Under the pieces are notes generated by a model. It was not told where the DNA came from. It did no database searches and saw only the letters and a program-made list of their open reading frames with translations. From Candidatus Acetothermia bacterium (lineage in GTDB: Bacteria; Bipolaricaulota; Bipolaricaulia; Bipolaricaulales; Bipolaricaulaceae), in the NCBI GenBank assembly GCA_003552425.1, contig PUMC01000107.1, positions 1-8,156 of the forward strand: 8,156 nt of DNA. The letters run 5' to 3'. Positions within the stretch are counted from its first letter, which is position 1. Every line of letters begins with the position of its first letter. The position numbers were made by a program, and so were the translations under genes. Shown here piece by piece: positions 1 through 6,400 of the stretch.

Positions 1-519
1 GTCCACGGTGTGTGCCCACTCAATGGAGAACGTCACGCCCAACATGTCCATCGTCGCACCCAGCGTCATGCACCGGTAGGCAGGCCCTTTGTATGCCCAC
101 CGCGAGTCCACCCAGGTGGCTGTGAGCCCGTCGGTGGGAACGGTGATGGACGACGTTTGCTCATCGAGATCGGTCGCGATGAACGACGACAGAATGCTCC
201 GTTTGAGGGAAAGGGTGTACGAGGTGTCCTTGGCCGTGATCTCACCTGTAGGCAGGAACATCATTAGGCCTTCGATCTGCGCGATGGCAAGTAGGCCTTT
301 CAGTCCGAAAGCTTGATCGGCAAAGCCGTCCTCGGTGAACCTGGACATGCTGCTGATCGTCCACGTGTCGTTGACCGTGTAGCTCAGATCGAGCTTCGTG
401 TACTCCAGCTCGGGGTCCGGGAGCAGGTAGATATGCGTGTCCCACGACCCCGAGATCTGGCCCCATCCAGAAAGACCCAACAAACACACCGCCGCAACAA
501 TCAGGATAGGCTTGCTCAT
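1..519 (-). CDS. Exported beta-rich protein of unknown function, N-terminal part (3' end beyond window)
   Basis: I do not recognise this gene. An uninterrupted minus-strand frame runs from the ATG at 519 to the window edge (173 codons, no stop), so it is partial. The start is supported by a Shine-Dalgarno GAGGAGG (complement of 531-537), 11 nt upstream. Residues 1-22 form a good signal peptide: Lys3, a hydrophobic core ILIVAAVCLLGL, then SGWGQ with a plausible cleavage point near it. Cys12 sits inside the core but AAVC is not a convincing lipobox, so a lipoprotein is unlikely. The mature part opens SGSWDTHIYLLPDPELEYTKL and continues with alternating polar and hydrophobic residues, many Thr/Ser and aromatic residues, and no transmembrane helix. 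That would suit a secreted or outer-membrane beta-sheet protein. It is transcribed divergently from fusA. The reading frame and signal peptide are seen directly; the location is inferred. Confidence 0.75.
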   Translation of the reverse strand, partial: MSKPILIVAAVCLLGLSGWGQISGSWDTHIYLLPDPELEYTKLDLSYTVNDTWTISSMSRFTEDGFADQAFGLKGLLAIAQIEGLMMFLPTGEITAKDTSYTLSLKRSILSSFIATDLDEQTSSITVPTDGLTATWVDSRWAYKGPAYRCMTLGATMDMLGVTFSIEWAHTVD

Positions 520-605
520 GGGTTGCCTCGCCTCCTCGCGAAGACGGTATGCTCTTTGTCTGGATACAACGATGGAACAGGTCCCGGAACCTTGCCCGTT
601 GGGTC

Positions 606-621
606 CGTGATCCCTATCACA
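606..621. promoter_or_regulatory. Possible CRP/FNR-family operator (palindrome CGTGA-N6-TCACA)
   Basis: The sequence CGTGATCCCTATCACA is an inverted repeat (GTGAT/ATCAC) matching the CRP-type consensus TGTGA-N6-TCACA at 9 of 10 defined positions. It lies 12 bp upstream of the fusA -35 box, in the gap between two divergent genes, so it could act on either. Its centre is about 54 bp upstream of the predicted fusA start of transcription, which is not an ideal class I or II position. It could be a chance match; no regulator gene is visible here. Confidence 0.3.
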
Positions 622-633
622 CCCGGTGGTTGG

Positions 634-661
634 TTGACAGGAAGCACGGGGCGAATAAGCT
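634..661 (+). promoter_or_regulatory. Predicted sigma-70-type promoter of fusA
   Basis: A perfect -35 TTGACA (634-639) is followed after 16 bp by a weak -10 TAAGCT (656-661). Transcription would then start near 668 and give a leader of about 85 nt. The leader contains a small perfect hairpin, GCGGC-ACAC-GCCGC (707-720). It is not followed by a T-run, so it is not a terminator. The leader ends in the Shine-Dalgarno GGAGGA (742-747), 6 nt before the fusA ATG. The -35 is convincing; the -10 is not. Confidence 0.45.
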
Positions 662-753
662 AAGGTGTCCTCAGCACGCCCAACGCTCCGGACTGGGTGT
701 GAGGGCGCGGCACACGCCGCACAGGCCGGGGCAACCAAAGTGGAGGAAGAGGT

Positions 754-2838
754 ATGGGAACGATTGCCATGGAGCAGGTGCGCAATATCGGTATCGCCGC
801 GCATATCGACGCGGGCAAGACCACGGTTACCGAGCGCATCCTGTTCTTCACAGGAAAGAGTCACAAGTTGGGCGAGGTGCACGACGGCCGGGCGGTGATG
901 GACTGGATGCCCCAGGAACGTGAACGGGGAATCACCATCTCCTCCGCGGCCACGACGACATATTGGAAAGGTCACCGGGTCAACGTCATCGACACACCGG
1001 GCCACGTGGACTTCACCGCGGAGGTGGAGCGCAGCTTGCGTGTTGTGGACGGTACGGTGGCACTCTTCTGCGCCGTGTCCGGTGTTCAGCCGCAGTCGGA
1101 GGCGGTGTGGCGGCAGGCGGAACGCTACCGGGTTCCGAGAATCGCGTTCATCAACAAGATGGACCGAACGGGGGCTGACTTCTGGGCGGCGCTGGGGGAG
1201 ATCCGCAGCGAGCTCGGGGCCAATGCGGTGCCCATGGTGCTGCCCATTGGCGCTGAGCAGGAGTTCCGGGGGCTTGTCGACCTTCTCGACATGCATGCCA
1301 TCTTCTACGAGGAGGGACCGGAGGGTGTGCAACTTCGCGAAGCCCCGATACCTCAGGACCTCGTGGATGAGGCCCACAGCGCCCGTGAGCAGCTGGTGGA
1401 GCGCGCCAGCGAACAGGACGATACGTTGCTCGAGGTGTTCATGGAGGGCCGTGAACCCACGCGCGCTGAGCTTTTGGACGGGCTTCGGGCGGCCACCATT
1501 GCTGGGCGGCTGGTGCCCGTGCTCTGTGGCTCGGCGTTCCGCAACAAGGGTGTGCGGCGCCTTCTGGACGCCGTGGTGGACTTCCTGCCCTCGCCGGCGG
1601 ACGTGCCCCCGGTTCGGGGTACCTGGAACGACATCGAGGAAATCCGGCGGGCGGACCCCGACGGTCCGCTGGCGGCGTTGGCGTTCAAGGTGCAGGCGGA
1701 CCGGCATGTGGGCAAGCTCACGTTCCTGCGGGTCTACTCTGGTGTGCTCCGGCCCGGGGATACCGTGCTCAACGCGGGCCGCGATGCCGAACAGCGTGTG
1801 GCCCGCTTGTTCGAGGTCCACGCCAACCGCCGGGAAGCGGTGGACGCCTTGCACGCCGGGGAGGTCGGGGCTGCGGTCGGGCTGGCGGATACGTTCACCG
1901 GGGACACGTTGTGCGTTGCCGAGCATCCTGTGATCCTGGAGGCCATGGAGTTTCCGGCGCCGGTGATCGACCTGGCGCTGCTTCCCGACTCGCGGCGTGA
2001 TGCGGACCGGATGGGGATGGCGCTCGGGCAACTGGCTGCCGAGGATCCGACGTTTTTGGTGCGCTCGGACCCGGAGACGGGGCAGGTGGTCGTGTCGGGG
2101 ATGGGCGAGCTCCACCTGGAGATCATCGTGGATCGTCTGCGCAGGGAGTTCGACGTGGAGGTGGCTCCTGGTCGGCCGCAGGTTGCCTACCGGGAGACGG
2201 CCACGGCCACCGTCGAGCACGAGCACCGTCACGTGAAGCAGACCGGGGGACGGGGGCAGTTCGCCCACGTCGTCATCCGCCTGGAGCCGGGTGAACCCGG
2301 TGGGGGCTTGCAGTTCGAGGACAAGGTGACCGGTGGTCGAATCCCACGGGAGTTCATCCCTGCCGTGCGCCGCGGTGTGATGGAAGCGATGGCCGAGGGT
2401 CCGTACGCGGGTTGCCCGGTGGTGGATGTCTGCGTGACGCTTCTCGACGGGTCGGCGCACGATGTCGATTCTTCGGAACAGGCATTCCGGGTGTGTGGGG
2501 CGACAGCGTTTCGCGATGCGATGCGAAGGGCCAGCCCGCGCCTCCTCGAGCCGTCGATGACGCTCGAGGCCACGGTACCTGAGGAGCACACCGGCGCCGT
2601 GATGGGTAGCCTGGCAGCTAAACGCGGTCGCATCCTTGGTGTGGAGGTGAAGGGGGGCGCGCAGGTGCTCCGCGCTCGGGTCCCCCTGGCGGAGATGTTT
2701 GGCTATTCCACGGAGATTCGCAGCATGACAAGCGGACGGGGCTCGTTCACGATGCACTTCGAGCGGTACGAACCCGTTCCGGTTGAGGTGGCCGAGGAGA
2801 TCGCCAACGCGCGCCGCGAAGCCGTGAAGGTGCAGTAG
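754..2838 (+). CDS. fusA: Translation elongation factor G (EF-G)
   Basis: EF-G is the cytoplasmic GTPase that drives translocation of tRNA and mRNA on the ribosome and, with RRF, helps recycle ribosomes. The 694-residue protein has the usual length and all five domains. GTPase motifs are intact: AHIDAGKTT (16-24, P-loop), RGITI (58-62, switch I), DTPGHVDF (80-87, with catalytic-type His84), NKMD (134-137) and CGSAF (258-262). Domain II covers roughly 300-390, III 400-475, IV 476-600 and V 600-690. The domain IV tip keeps [10 protein letters not shown] (569-578), but the residue before His569 is Ala where Tyr is usual. Domain V contains [20 protein letters not shown] (644-663). The ATG at 754 is set by GGAGGA 6 nt upstream; an in-frame ATG at 769 is less likely. 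The gene is not in a str operon: no rpsL, rpsG or tuf lies beside it. It could be the sole EF-G or one of two paralogues. Confidence 0.97.
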   Translation: MGTIAMEQVRNIGIAAHIDAGKTTVTERILFFTGKSHKLGEVHDGRAVMDWMPQERERGITISSAATTTYWKGHRVNVIDTPGHVDFTAEVERSLRVVDGTVALFCAVSGVQPQSEAVWRQAERYRVPRIAFINKMDRTGADFWAALGEIRSELGANAVPMVLPIGAEQEFRGLVDLLDMHAIFYEEGPEGVQLREAPIPQDLVDEAHSAREQLVERASEQDDTLLEVFMEGREPTRAELLDGLRAATIAGRLVPVLCGSAFRNKGVRRLLDAVVDFLPSPADVPPVRGTWNDIEEIRRADPDGPLAALAFKVQADRHVGKLTFLRVYSGVLRPGDTVLNAGRDAEQRVARLFEVHANRREAVDALHAGEVGAAVGLADTFTGDTLCVAEHPVILEAMEFPAPVIDLALLPDSRRDADRMGMALGQLAAEDPTFLVRSDPETGQVVVSGMGELHLEIIVDRLRREFDVEVAPGRPQVAYRETATATVEHEHRHVKQTGGRGQFAHVVIRLEPGEPGGGLQFEDKVTGGRIPREFIPAVRRGVMEAMAEGPYAGCPVVDVCVTLLDGSAHDVDSSEQAFRVCGATAFRDAMRRASPRLLEPSMTLEATVPEEHTGAVMGSLAAKRGRILGVEVKGGAQVLRARVPLAEMFGYSTEIRSMTSGRGSFTMHFERYEPVPVEVAEEIANARREAVKVQ

Positions 2839-2849
2839 TACGTAGTACG
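2836..2849. repeat. Tandem 7-bp duplication over the fusA stop codon
   Basis: TAGTACG occurs twice in direct tandem (2836-2842 and 2843-2849). The first unit begins with the fusA TAG stop, and the last G of the second is the first G of the repeat element GGGGTCAGG. Similar stop-linked tandem duplications occur at both ends of the second element. Confidence 0.85.
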
Positions 2850-2960
2850 GGGTCAGGACGTGCGTCATCACATCTGCGATGTGGCGGCGATCCCGGTTGC
2901 GATGTGATGGCGCACGTCCTGACCCCGGTTCATGCACGTCCTGACCCCGGTCCTGACCCC
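2849..2960. repeat. Palindromic intergenic repeat element, copy 1 (GGGGTCAGGACGTGC family)
   Basis: A non-coding palindrome starts 10 bp after the fusA stop. The left arm is GGGGTCAGGACGTGCG (2849-2864), then T, then CATCACATC (2866-2874). The right arm mirrors it: GATGTGATG (2901-2909), G, CGCACGTCCTGACCCC (2911-2926). This gives 26-bp arms broken only by one T/G position (2865/2910), around a 26-nt loop. Beyond the right arm come a further inverted unit, GCACGTCCTGACCCC (2934-2948), and a truncated one, TCCTGACCCC (2951-2960). A competing small hairpin, CACATC-TGC-GATGTG (2869-2883), could form inside it. No T-run follows, so it is not a classic intrinsic terminator, though it could protect mRNA 3' ends. 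The overall layout recalls REP/BIME elements. No transposase is present in the window. The mobility class is inferred; the structure is seen directly. Confidence 0.9.
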
Positions 2961-2971
2961 GGTTGAACCGT

Positions 2972-2977
2972 TACAAT
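2972..2977 (+). promoter_or_regulatory. Predicted -10 box for the Sm_multidrug_ex-type gene, leaderless arrangement
   Basis: TACAAT (preceded by GT) ends 5 nt before the ATG at 2983, so transcription should begin at or beside the start codon. No Shine-Dalgarno site is present. No good -35 is seen, because that region lies inside the repeat element. A small palindrome, CGGTT-G-AACCG (2960-2970), sits just upstream. The motif resembles the -10 boxes before uspA and mgtE. Confidence 0.45.
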
Positions 2978-2982
2978 CCACT

Positions 2983-3444
2983 ATGGGCTCGTGGGAAGTG
3001 CTTATGGTTCTGGGGTTGTCGGCAGCACCGATCTCGGAGCTGCGCGGTGGATTGCCCCTGGCCCTCAGCTACGGTGCTTCTCCGGCCGTGGCCTATGCGC
3101 TTGCCGTGGCGGGAAACCTTCTTCCAGTGCCGTTTCTCCTCTGGGGCCTGGGTTGGCTCCTGCCGAAGCTGGTGTTGTTGCCAAGGCCGCTCGGAGATTG
3201 GGCCGATCGCTACCTCTCATGGCAGACCGCGCGCCATGGGCCTCGCGTGGAGCGCTGGGGTAGCTTGGCGCTCATGCTCATCGTAGCGGTACCCTTGCCG
3301 ATCACCGGTGCGTGGACGGGGTGCTTGGCCGCTGTGCTCGTCGGTGTAAGCCGTCGACGTGCGCTACCTGCTGTGGTGGCGGGGGTGCTGATCGCAGGGG
3401 TGTTGGTGTTGTTGGCTTCGCTGGGCGTACTGGCGTTGGTATAG
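2983..3444 (+). CDS. Small membrane protein, Sm_multidrug_ex family (PF06695/COG2426)
   Basis: This 153-residue integral membrane protein matches the 'small multidrug export protein' family, a name that rests on little direct evidence; the true substrate is unknown. Family features are clear: SELRGGLPLAL (18-28) after the first hydrophobic stretch, GNLLPVPFL (44-52), and VAVPLPITGAWTG (101-113), followed by hydrophobic stretches to the C-terminus. About four to five membrane segments are expected, with a basic loop (around 70-95) between the halves. The ATG at 2983 is preferred. An in-frame ATG at 2932 would add 17 residues encoded by the repeat element (MHVLTPVLTPVEP), unlike the family. The start lacks a Shine-Dalgarno site but has TACAAT 5 nt upstream, suggesting a leaderless message. 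It ends 28 nt before uspA and could be cotranscribed with it, although uspA seems to have its own -10 box. Confidence 0.85.
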   Translation: MGSWEVLMVLGLSAAPISELRGGLPLALSYGASPAVAYALAVAGNLLPVPFLLWGLGWLLPKLVLLPRPLGDWADRYLSWQTARHGPRVERWGSLALMLIVAVPLPITGAWTGCLAAVLVGVSRRRALPAVVAGVLIAGVLVLLASLGVLALV

Positions 3445-3447
3445 CGC

Positions 3448-3453
3448 TACAAT
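3448..3453 (+). promoter_or_regulatory. Possible -10 box of uspA
   Basis: GCTACAATGG contains TACAAT (3448-3453), 19 nt before the uspA ATG and just after the preceding stop. Transcription would begin near 3460, immediately ahead of the Shine-Dalgarno AGGAGGG (3461-3467). No clear -35 is seen at 17 bp. The call rests on the resemblance of this box to those before the 2983 gene and mgtE. Confidence 0.35.
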
Positions 3454-3472
3454 GGTTGAGAGGAGGGATAGC

Positions 3473-3916
3473 ATGCTCCCGATCAAGAAGCTTCTTTGTC
3501 CCACCGATTTCAGCGATGCCTCTCTCGAGGCGTTGGACGTGGCGATGAGCTTCGCCCGCCATTTCGGGGCCGAACTCCTTGTTGTCCACGTTGTCGCTCC
3601 GGTGCCCACCGTGGCGGCTCCCACCGACCCGGTTGCCTTCGACGTCGGGGCCTACCAGCAAGGTCTTGGCGACGCCTCGGAACGGCAGCTGAGGGAACTC
3701 CTCGAGAAGCGTGTACCTGAGGGGGTGACCTACCGCGGTGTCGTGGTACAGGGTGACGCCGCCCACGAGGTCATCCGCACGGCGGAGGAGGAGAACGTGG
3801 ACCTCATCGTCACGGCCACCCGAGGGGCGTCCACCTGGCGCGTGTTCGTGTTCGGTTCCGTGGCTGAACGAATCGTGCGTGGAGCACCGTGCCCGGTGCT
3901 TACGATTCCGCCGTAA
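3473..3916 (+). CDS. Universal stress protein, UspA family
   Basis: This is a single-domain Usp protein of 147 residues, the usual size. These are cytoplasmic alpha/beta proteins, usually dimeric, often ATP-binding, and linked to stress survival; the exact role is rarely known. The N-terminal strand and acidic residue are present (IKKLLCPTDFSDAS, Asp12). The C-terminal nucleotide-binding region reads ATRG (115-118), nine residues, then GS (128-129), and ends APCPVLTI. In ATP-binding members the motif is GxxG-x9-G(S/T); here the first Gly is Ala, so ATP binding is likely but not certain. The ATG at 3473 is chosen because AGGAGGG lies 5 nt upstream; the in-frame ATG at 3452 overlaps the -10 box and adds residues unlike the family. 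It converges on the Clp gene with only a repeat element between them. Confidence 0.92.
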   Translation: MLPIKKLLCPTDFSDASLEALDVAMSFARHFGAELLVVHVVAPVPTVAAPTDPVAFDVGAYQQGLGDASERQLRELLEKRVPEGVTYRGVVVQGDAAHEVIRTAEEENVDLIVTATRGASTWRVFVFGSVAERIVRGAPCPVLTIPP

Positions 3917-3929
3917 ACCGCGTAAACCG
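3912..3929. repeat. Tandem 9-bp duplication over the uspA stop codon
   Basis: CGTAAACCG occurs twice in tandem (3912-3920 and 3921-3929). The uspA stop TAA lies in the first unit, and the second supplies another in-frame TAA (3923-3925). The last G is the first base of the element GGGGTCAGG. AACCGGGG also occurs inside the element as its internal linker, so part of the second unit may belong to the element. Confidence 0.85.
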
Positions 3930-4074
3930 GGGTCAGGACGTGCATGAACCGGGGTCAGGACGTGCGTCATCACATCTGCGACGTGGTGGCGACCCCAGTT
4001 GCGATGTGATGGCGCACGTCCTGACCCCGGTTCATGCACGTCCTGACCCCAACCATCATGCACGTCCTGACCCC
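3929..4074. repeat. Palindromic intergenic repeat element, copy 2 (longer)
   Basis: This copy fills the gap between the convergent uspA and clpB-like genes. Forward units GGGGTCAGGACGTGC lie at 3929-3943 and 3951-3965, joined by ATGAACC. Inverted units lie at 4014-4028, 4036-4050 and 4060-4074, joined by GGTTCAT and AACCATCAT. The inverted repeat has 48-bp arms (3929-3976 and 4003-4050) with one T/G mismatch (3967/4012) and a 26-nt loop (3977-4002). The inner 26 bp of each arm are identical to copy 1, while the loop differs from copy 1 at four positions, all transitions. The units repeat every 22 bp (24 bp for the last), and unit numbers differ between arms and between copies. Being palindromic, it would fold in transcripts from either side and could separate the two convergent genes. 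That function is inferred. Confidence 0.92.
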
Positions 4075-4085
4075 GGTTCCCGGTT
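4072..4085. repeat. Tandem 7-bp duplication at the clpB-like stop codon
   Basis: CCCGGTT occurs twice in tandem (4072-4078 and 4079-4085). Read on the minus strand, the Clp gene ends TGA-ACCGGG-AACCGGGG, with the last A of TGA opening the first unit. Here too a duplicated stop-proximal sequence joins GGGGTCAGG. TGAACCGGG also resembles the element's own linker TGAACCGGGG, so the stop codon may have been supplied by the element. Confidence 0.8.
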
Positions 4086-6304
4086 CAAGTGCGTAGTTCG
4101 AGTTGGCCGTTGTGTGCGTCGAGGTGCACGCGGTCGCCTTCCTTGATCTCCCCGCGGACGAGCATGGTGGCCAGAGGGTTCTCCACTTGGTGGCGGATGG
4201 TGCGCTCGAGCGGACGGGCGCCGTAGTGGAGGTCGTAGCCTTCCTTGGCCAGAAGGTCGAGGGCTTCCGGGGTGTGTTCAAGGGTGATGTCCTGTTCCTC
4301 AAGGCGCTTGCGGAGGATGTCCAGTTTGATGGTGGCGATCTCCTTGACCATGTGCGGGTCGAGCCTTCGGAAGACGACGATCTCGTCGAGCCGTCCCAGG
4401 AGTTCGGGGCGGAACGTCTGGCGCAGGGATTCCCGCACCAAGCGCTCGGCTTCCTCGAAGGTAGCCGCTGTCTGGAAGTGTTCGGAGCCCACGTTGGAGG
4501 TCATCACGATGAGCGTGTCCCGGAAGTTCACCGTGTGCCCTTGGCCATCGGTGAGCCGGCCTTCATCGAGGAGCTGAAGGAGGATGTTCATCACCTGCGG
4601 GTGGGCCTTCTCCACCTCGTCGAGAAGGATGACCTGATAAGGGCGTCTGCGTACGGGCTCGGTGAGCTGGCCTCCTTCTTCGTAGCCGACGTAGCCCGGC
4701 GGGGCTCCGATGAGGCGTGCCACAGCGTGTTGTTCCATGTACTCGGACATGTCGATGCGCAGGAGCGCGCGATCGTCGCCGAACAAGACCTGAGCGAGGG
4801 CTTTGGCGAGTTCAGTCTTCCCGACGCCGGTGGGTCCAAGGAAGAGGAATGTGCCCGATGGGCGTCTGGGGTCACAGAGTCCTGTGCGGGCGCGCCGGAC
4901 GGCTTCCGCCACAGCTTTCACACCGGCTTCTTGGTCCACCACACGTTTGTGGAGGAGGTCCTCGAGGTGAGCGAGGCGCTCCCGCTCTCCCTGTAGCAGC
5001 CGCTGGACGGGGATCCCCGTCCATACGGCGACCACTTCGGCGACGTGCTCAGCGGTCACGACGCGGGGCGCTTCGTCGGCGGCCGCCTTGAGGCGGAGCT
5101 TGGAGGCTGCTTCGTCAAGGAGGTCGAGGGCTTTGTCGGGGAGTTTCCGCTCGGTGATGTAGCGGTCGGCCAGCCGTGCCGCGGTGGGCAGTGCGGCGTC
5201 GTCGACCGTTACGCGATGGTGTTCCTCGAGCTTGCCCTTGATCCCGGCGAGGATGTGCACGGTTTCCTCAGGGGTGGGTTCGCGCACGAAAACCTGGGCC
5301 ATGCGCCGCTCCAGGGCCGCGTCCTTCTCCACGTGCTTGCGGTACTCGTCGAGTGTGGTGGCGCCGATGAGCCGTAGGCGCCCGCGGGCGAGGGGTTCCT
5401 TCAGCATGTTGGCTGCGTCGACCGCCCCTTCGGCGGCTCCCGCGCCGACGACGCTGTGGAACTCGTCGATGAACAGGATCGTGTTGCCGGATGATCCCTC
5501 GACTTCCCGGAGGACGGCCTTCATGCGTTCCTCGAACTCGCCCCGGAACTTCGACCCGGCGACCATTCCGCCTACGTCGAGGGCGACGACTTGCTTGCCC
5601 TTGAGCGCTTCGGGGACTTCACCGGACGCGATGCGCTGCGCGAGGCCTTCGGCGATGGCTGTCTTTCCCACGCCGGGTTCACCGACGAGTACGGGGTTGT
5701 TCTTGCGGCGTCGGAGAAGGATCTGGATCACGCGCTCGATCTCCTCCTCCCGGCCGACCACCGGGTCGAGTTCGCCGCGCTTGGCCAGCTGGGTGAGGTC
5801 GATGCCGTACTTCTCGAGCACGCGGTAGCGTTCCTCGGACTCGGGGGAGTCGACGCGCTGCGCTCCGCGTACCTGATGGAGCGCAGTGTACACGGCGTCG
5901 GGTGTGATGCCGTGCTTGACGAACAGGCGGGCCAGCCCGGGGTCGTCGTCGCGGGCCACGGCGATGAGCAGGTGATCGACGCCGATGTAGTCGTCGCGCA
6001 GGCGTTTGGCCTCCGCTTCGGCGGCCTGGAACACTTCCTCGAGCCGCGGTGTGATGTACACGGTTTGGCCGGTCCCCTGGCTAACGCACGGGCGCAGGGC
6101 CAGCAGGTGCTCGAGGTCGCGCACGAGCCCGGGGATCGTCACGCCCATCGCTTTGAGCACGTCCTGGGCCACGCCCTCGTGGGTGGCCAGGGCGTGGAGC
6201 AGATGCTCGACGTCCAGTTGGTTATGGCGCCGCTCGCGGAGCGTCTCCTGTGCGCTCGCCAACACCTCCTGTGCACCTTGTGTCAACCTATCGGAACGGA
6301 TCAT
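4085..6304 (-). CDS. clpB: ClpB-like AAA+ unfoldase lacking the middle domain
   Basis: This two-ring Hsp100 ATPase of 739 residues is cytoplasmic and hexameric and threads proteins through its pore. An N-domain with two Clp repeats covers about 5-145. Ring D1 has GEPGVGKT (208-215), pore loop KFRGE (252-256; Tyr is usual, Phe here), ILFIDE (276-281) and DAALERRM (328-335). Ring D2 has GPTGVGKT (490-497), pore loop GYVGYEEGG (537-545), VILLDE (558-563), GRLDE (637-641; usually NR[IL]DE) and the sensor-2 GAR (695-697). Sequence between motifs resembles ClpB ([20 protein letters not shown]), but the roughly 120-residue ClpB coiled-coil middle domain is absent: [14 protein letters not shown] (401-414) leads straight to VWTGIPV (427-433). 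No ClpC middle domain and no [LI]GF ClpP-docking tripeptide are seen between 606 and 630. Start ATG at 6304 has AGGAGGG 7 nt upstream. A CIRCE operator overlies its promoter. ClpA or ClpC naming is possible. Confidence 0.9.
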   Translation of the reverse strand: MIRSDRLTQGAQEVLASAQETLRERRHNQLDVEHLLHALATHEGVAQDVLKAMGVTIPGLVRDLEHLLALRPCVSQGTGQTVYITPRLEEVFQAAEAEAKRLRDDYIGVDHLLIAVARDDDPGLARLFVKHGITPDAVYTALHQVRGAQRVDSPESEERYRVLEKYGIDLTQLAKRGELDPVVGREEEIERVIQILLRRRKNNPVLVGEPGVGKTAIAEGLAQRIASGEVPEALKGKQVVALDVGGMVAGSKFRGEFEERMKAVLREVEGSSGNTILFIDEFHSVVGAGAAEGAVDAANMLKEPLARGRLRLIGATTLDEYRKHVEKDAALERRMAQVFVREPTPEETVHILAGIKGKLEEHHRVTVDDAALPTAARLADRYITERKLPDKALDLLDEAASKLRLKAAADEAPRVVTAEHVAEVVAVWTGIPVQRLLQGERERLAHLEDLLHKRVVDQEAGVKAVAEAVRRARTGLCDPRRPSGTFLFLGPTGVGKTELAKALAQVLFGDDRALLRIDMSEYMEQHAVARLIGAPPGYVGYEEGGQLTEPVRRRPYQVILLDEVEKAHPQVMNILLQLLDEGRLTDGQGHTVNFRDTLIVMTSNVGSEHFQTAATFEEAERLVRESLRQTFRPELLGRLDEIVVFRRLDPHMVKEIATIKLDILRKRLEEQDITLEHTPEALDLLAKEGYDLHYGARPLERTIRHQVENPLATMLVRGEIKEGDRVHLDAHNGQLELRT

Positions 6305-6319
6305 CGTCGTACCCTCCTA

Positions 6320-6346
6320 TTAGCAATCTCGTATCTAGAGTGCTAA
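6320..6346. promoter_or_regulatory. CIRCE operator (HrcA binding site) of the clpB-like gene
   Basis: On the minus strand the sequence is TTAGCACTC, nine bases, then GATTGCTAA. The CIRCE consensus is TTAGCACTC-N9-GAGTGCTAA; only one of 18 conserved bases differs. It starts at the last base of the -10 box and ends one base before the Shine-Dalgarno site, the usual placement for HrcA repression. HrcA is the heat-shock repressor known for controlling groESL and dnaK operons. This predicts heat induction of the Clp gene. hrcA is not in this window. Confidence 0.9.
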
Positions 6347-6374
6347 TTCTAGCAGGTTTCGCCTCGCCGTGCAA
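6346..6374 (-). promoter_or_regulatory. Extended -10 promoter of the clpB-like gene
   Basis: On the minus strand, TTGCAC (6374-6369) is followed after exactly 17 bp by TAGAAT (6351-6346). A TG one base before the -10 box makes an extended -10 (TGCTAGAAT). Transcription would start inside the CIRCE operator, so HrcA binding should block it. The -35 matches only its first three bases, which the extended -10 could offset. Confidence 0.75.
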
Positions 6375-6400
6375 CAGTGGTAAGCCCGTACCGATGCGGC

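Noticed and set aside
313..663. Plus-strand open frame antisense to the exported protein
   Set aside because: The minus-strand frame has a signal peptide and Shine-Dalgarno site; this one has neither and runs into the fusA promoter.
707..720. Terminator in the fusA leader
   Set aside because: The 5-bp hairpin has no T-run and lies just upstream of the fusA Shine-Dalgarno site.
3452..3472. Earlier uspA start (ATG at 3452)
   Set aside because: It overlaps the TACAAT box, while the ATG at 3473 has AGGAGGG at good spacing and gives the family-typical N-terminus.
3302..4063. Minus-strand open frame of 253 codons across the membrane protein, uspA and the repeat
   Set aside because: It is antisense to two recognised genes and passes through non-coding repeat; its composition (His-, Arg- and Pro-rich) is that of a shadow frame.
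2849..4074. CRISPR array
   Set aside because: The repeated units are in inverted orientation with 7-9 bp near-identical linkers, not 25-45 bp unique spacers, and no cas gene is present.
5591..6346. Long plus-strand open frames antisense to clpB (also 4103-4996)
   Set aside because: They mirror the high-GC codons of a clearly conserved AAA+ gene and show no recognisable domain.
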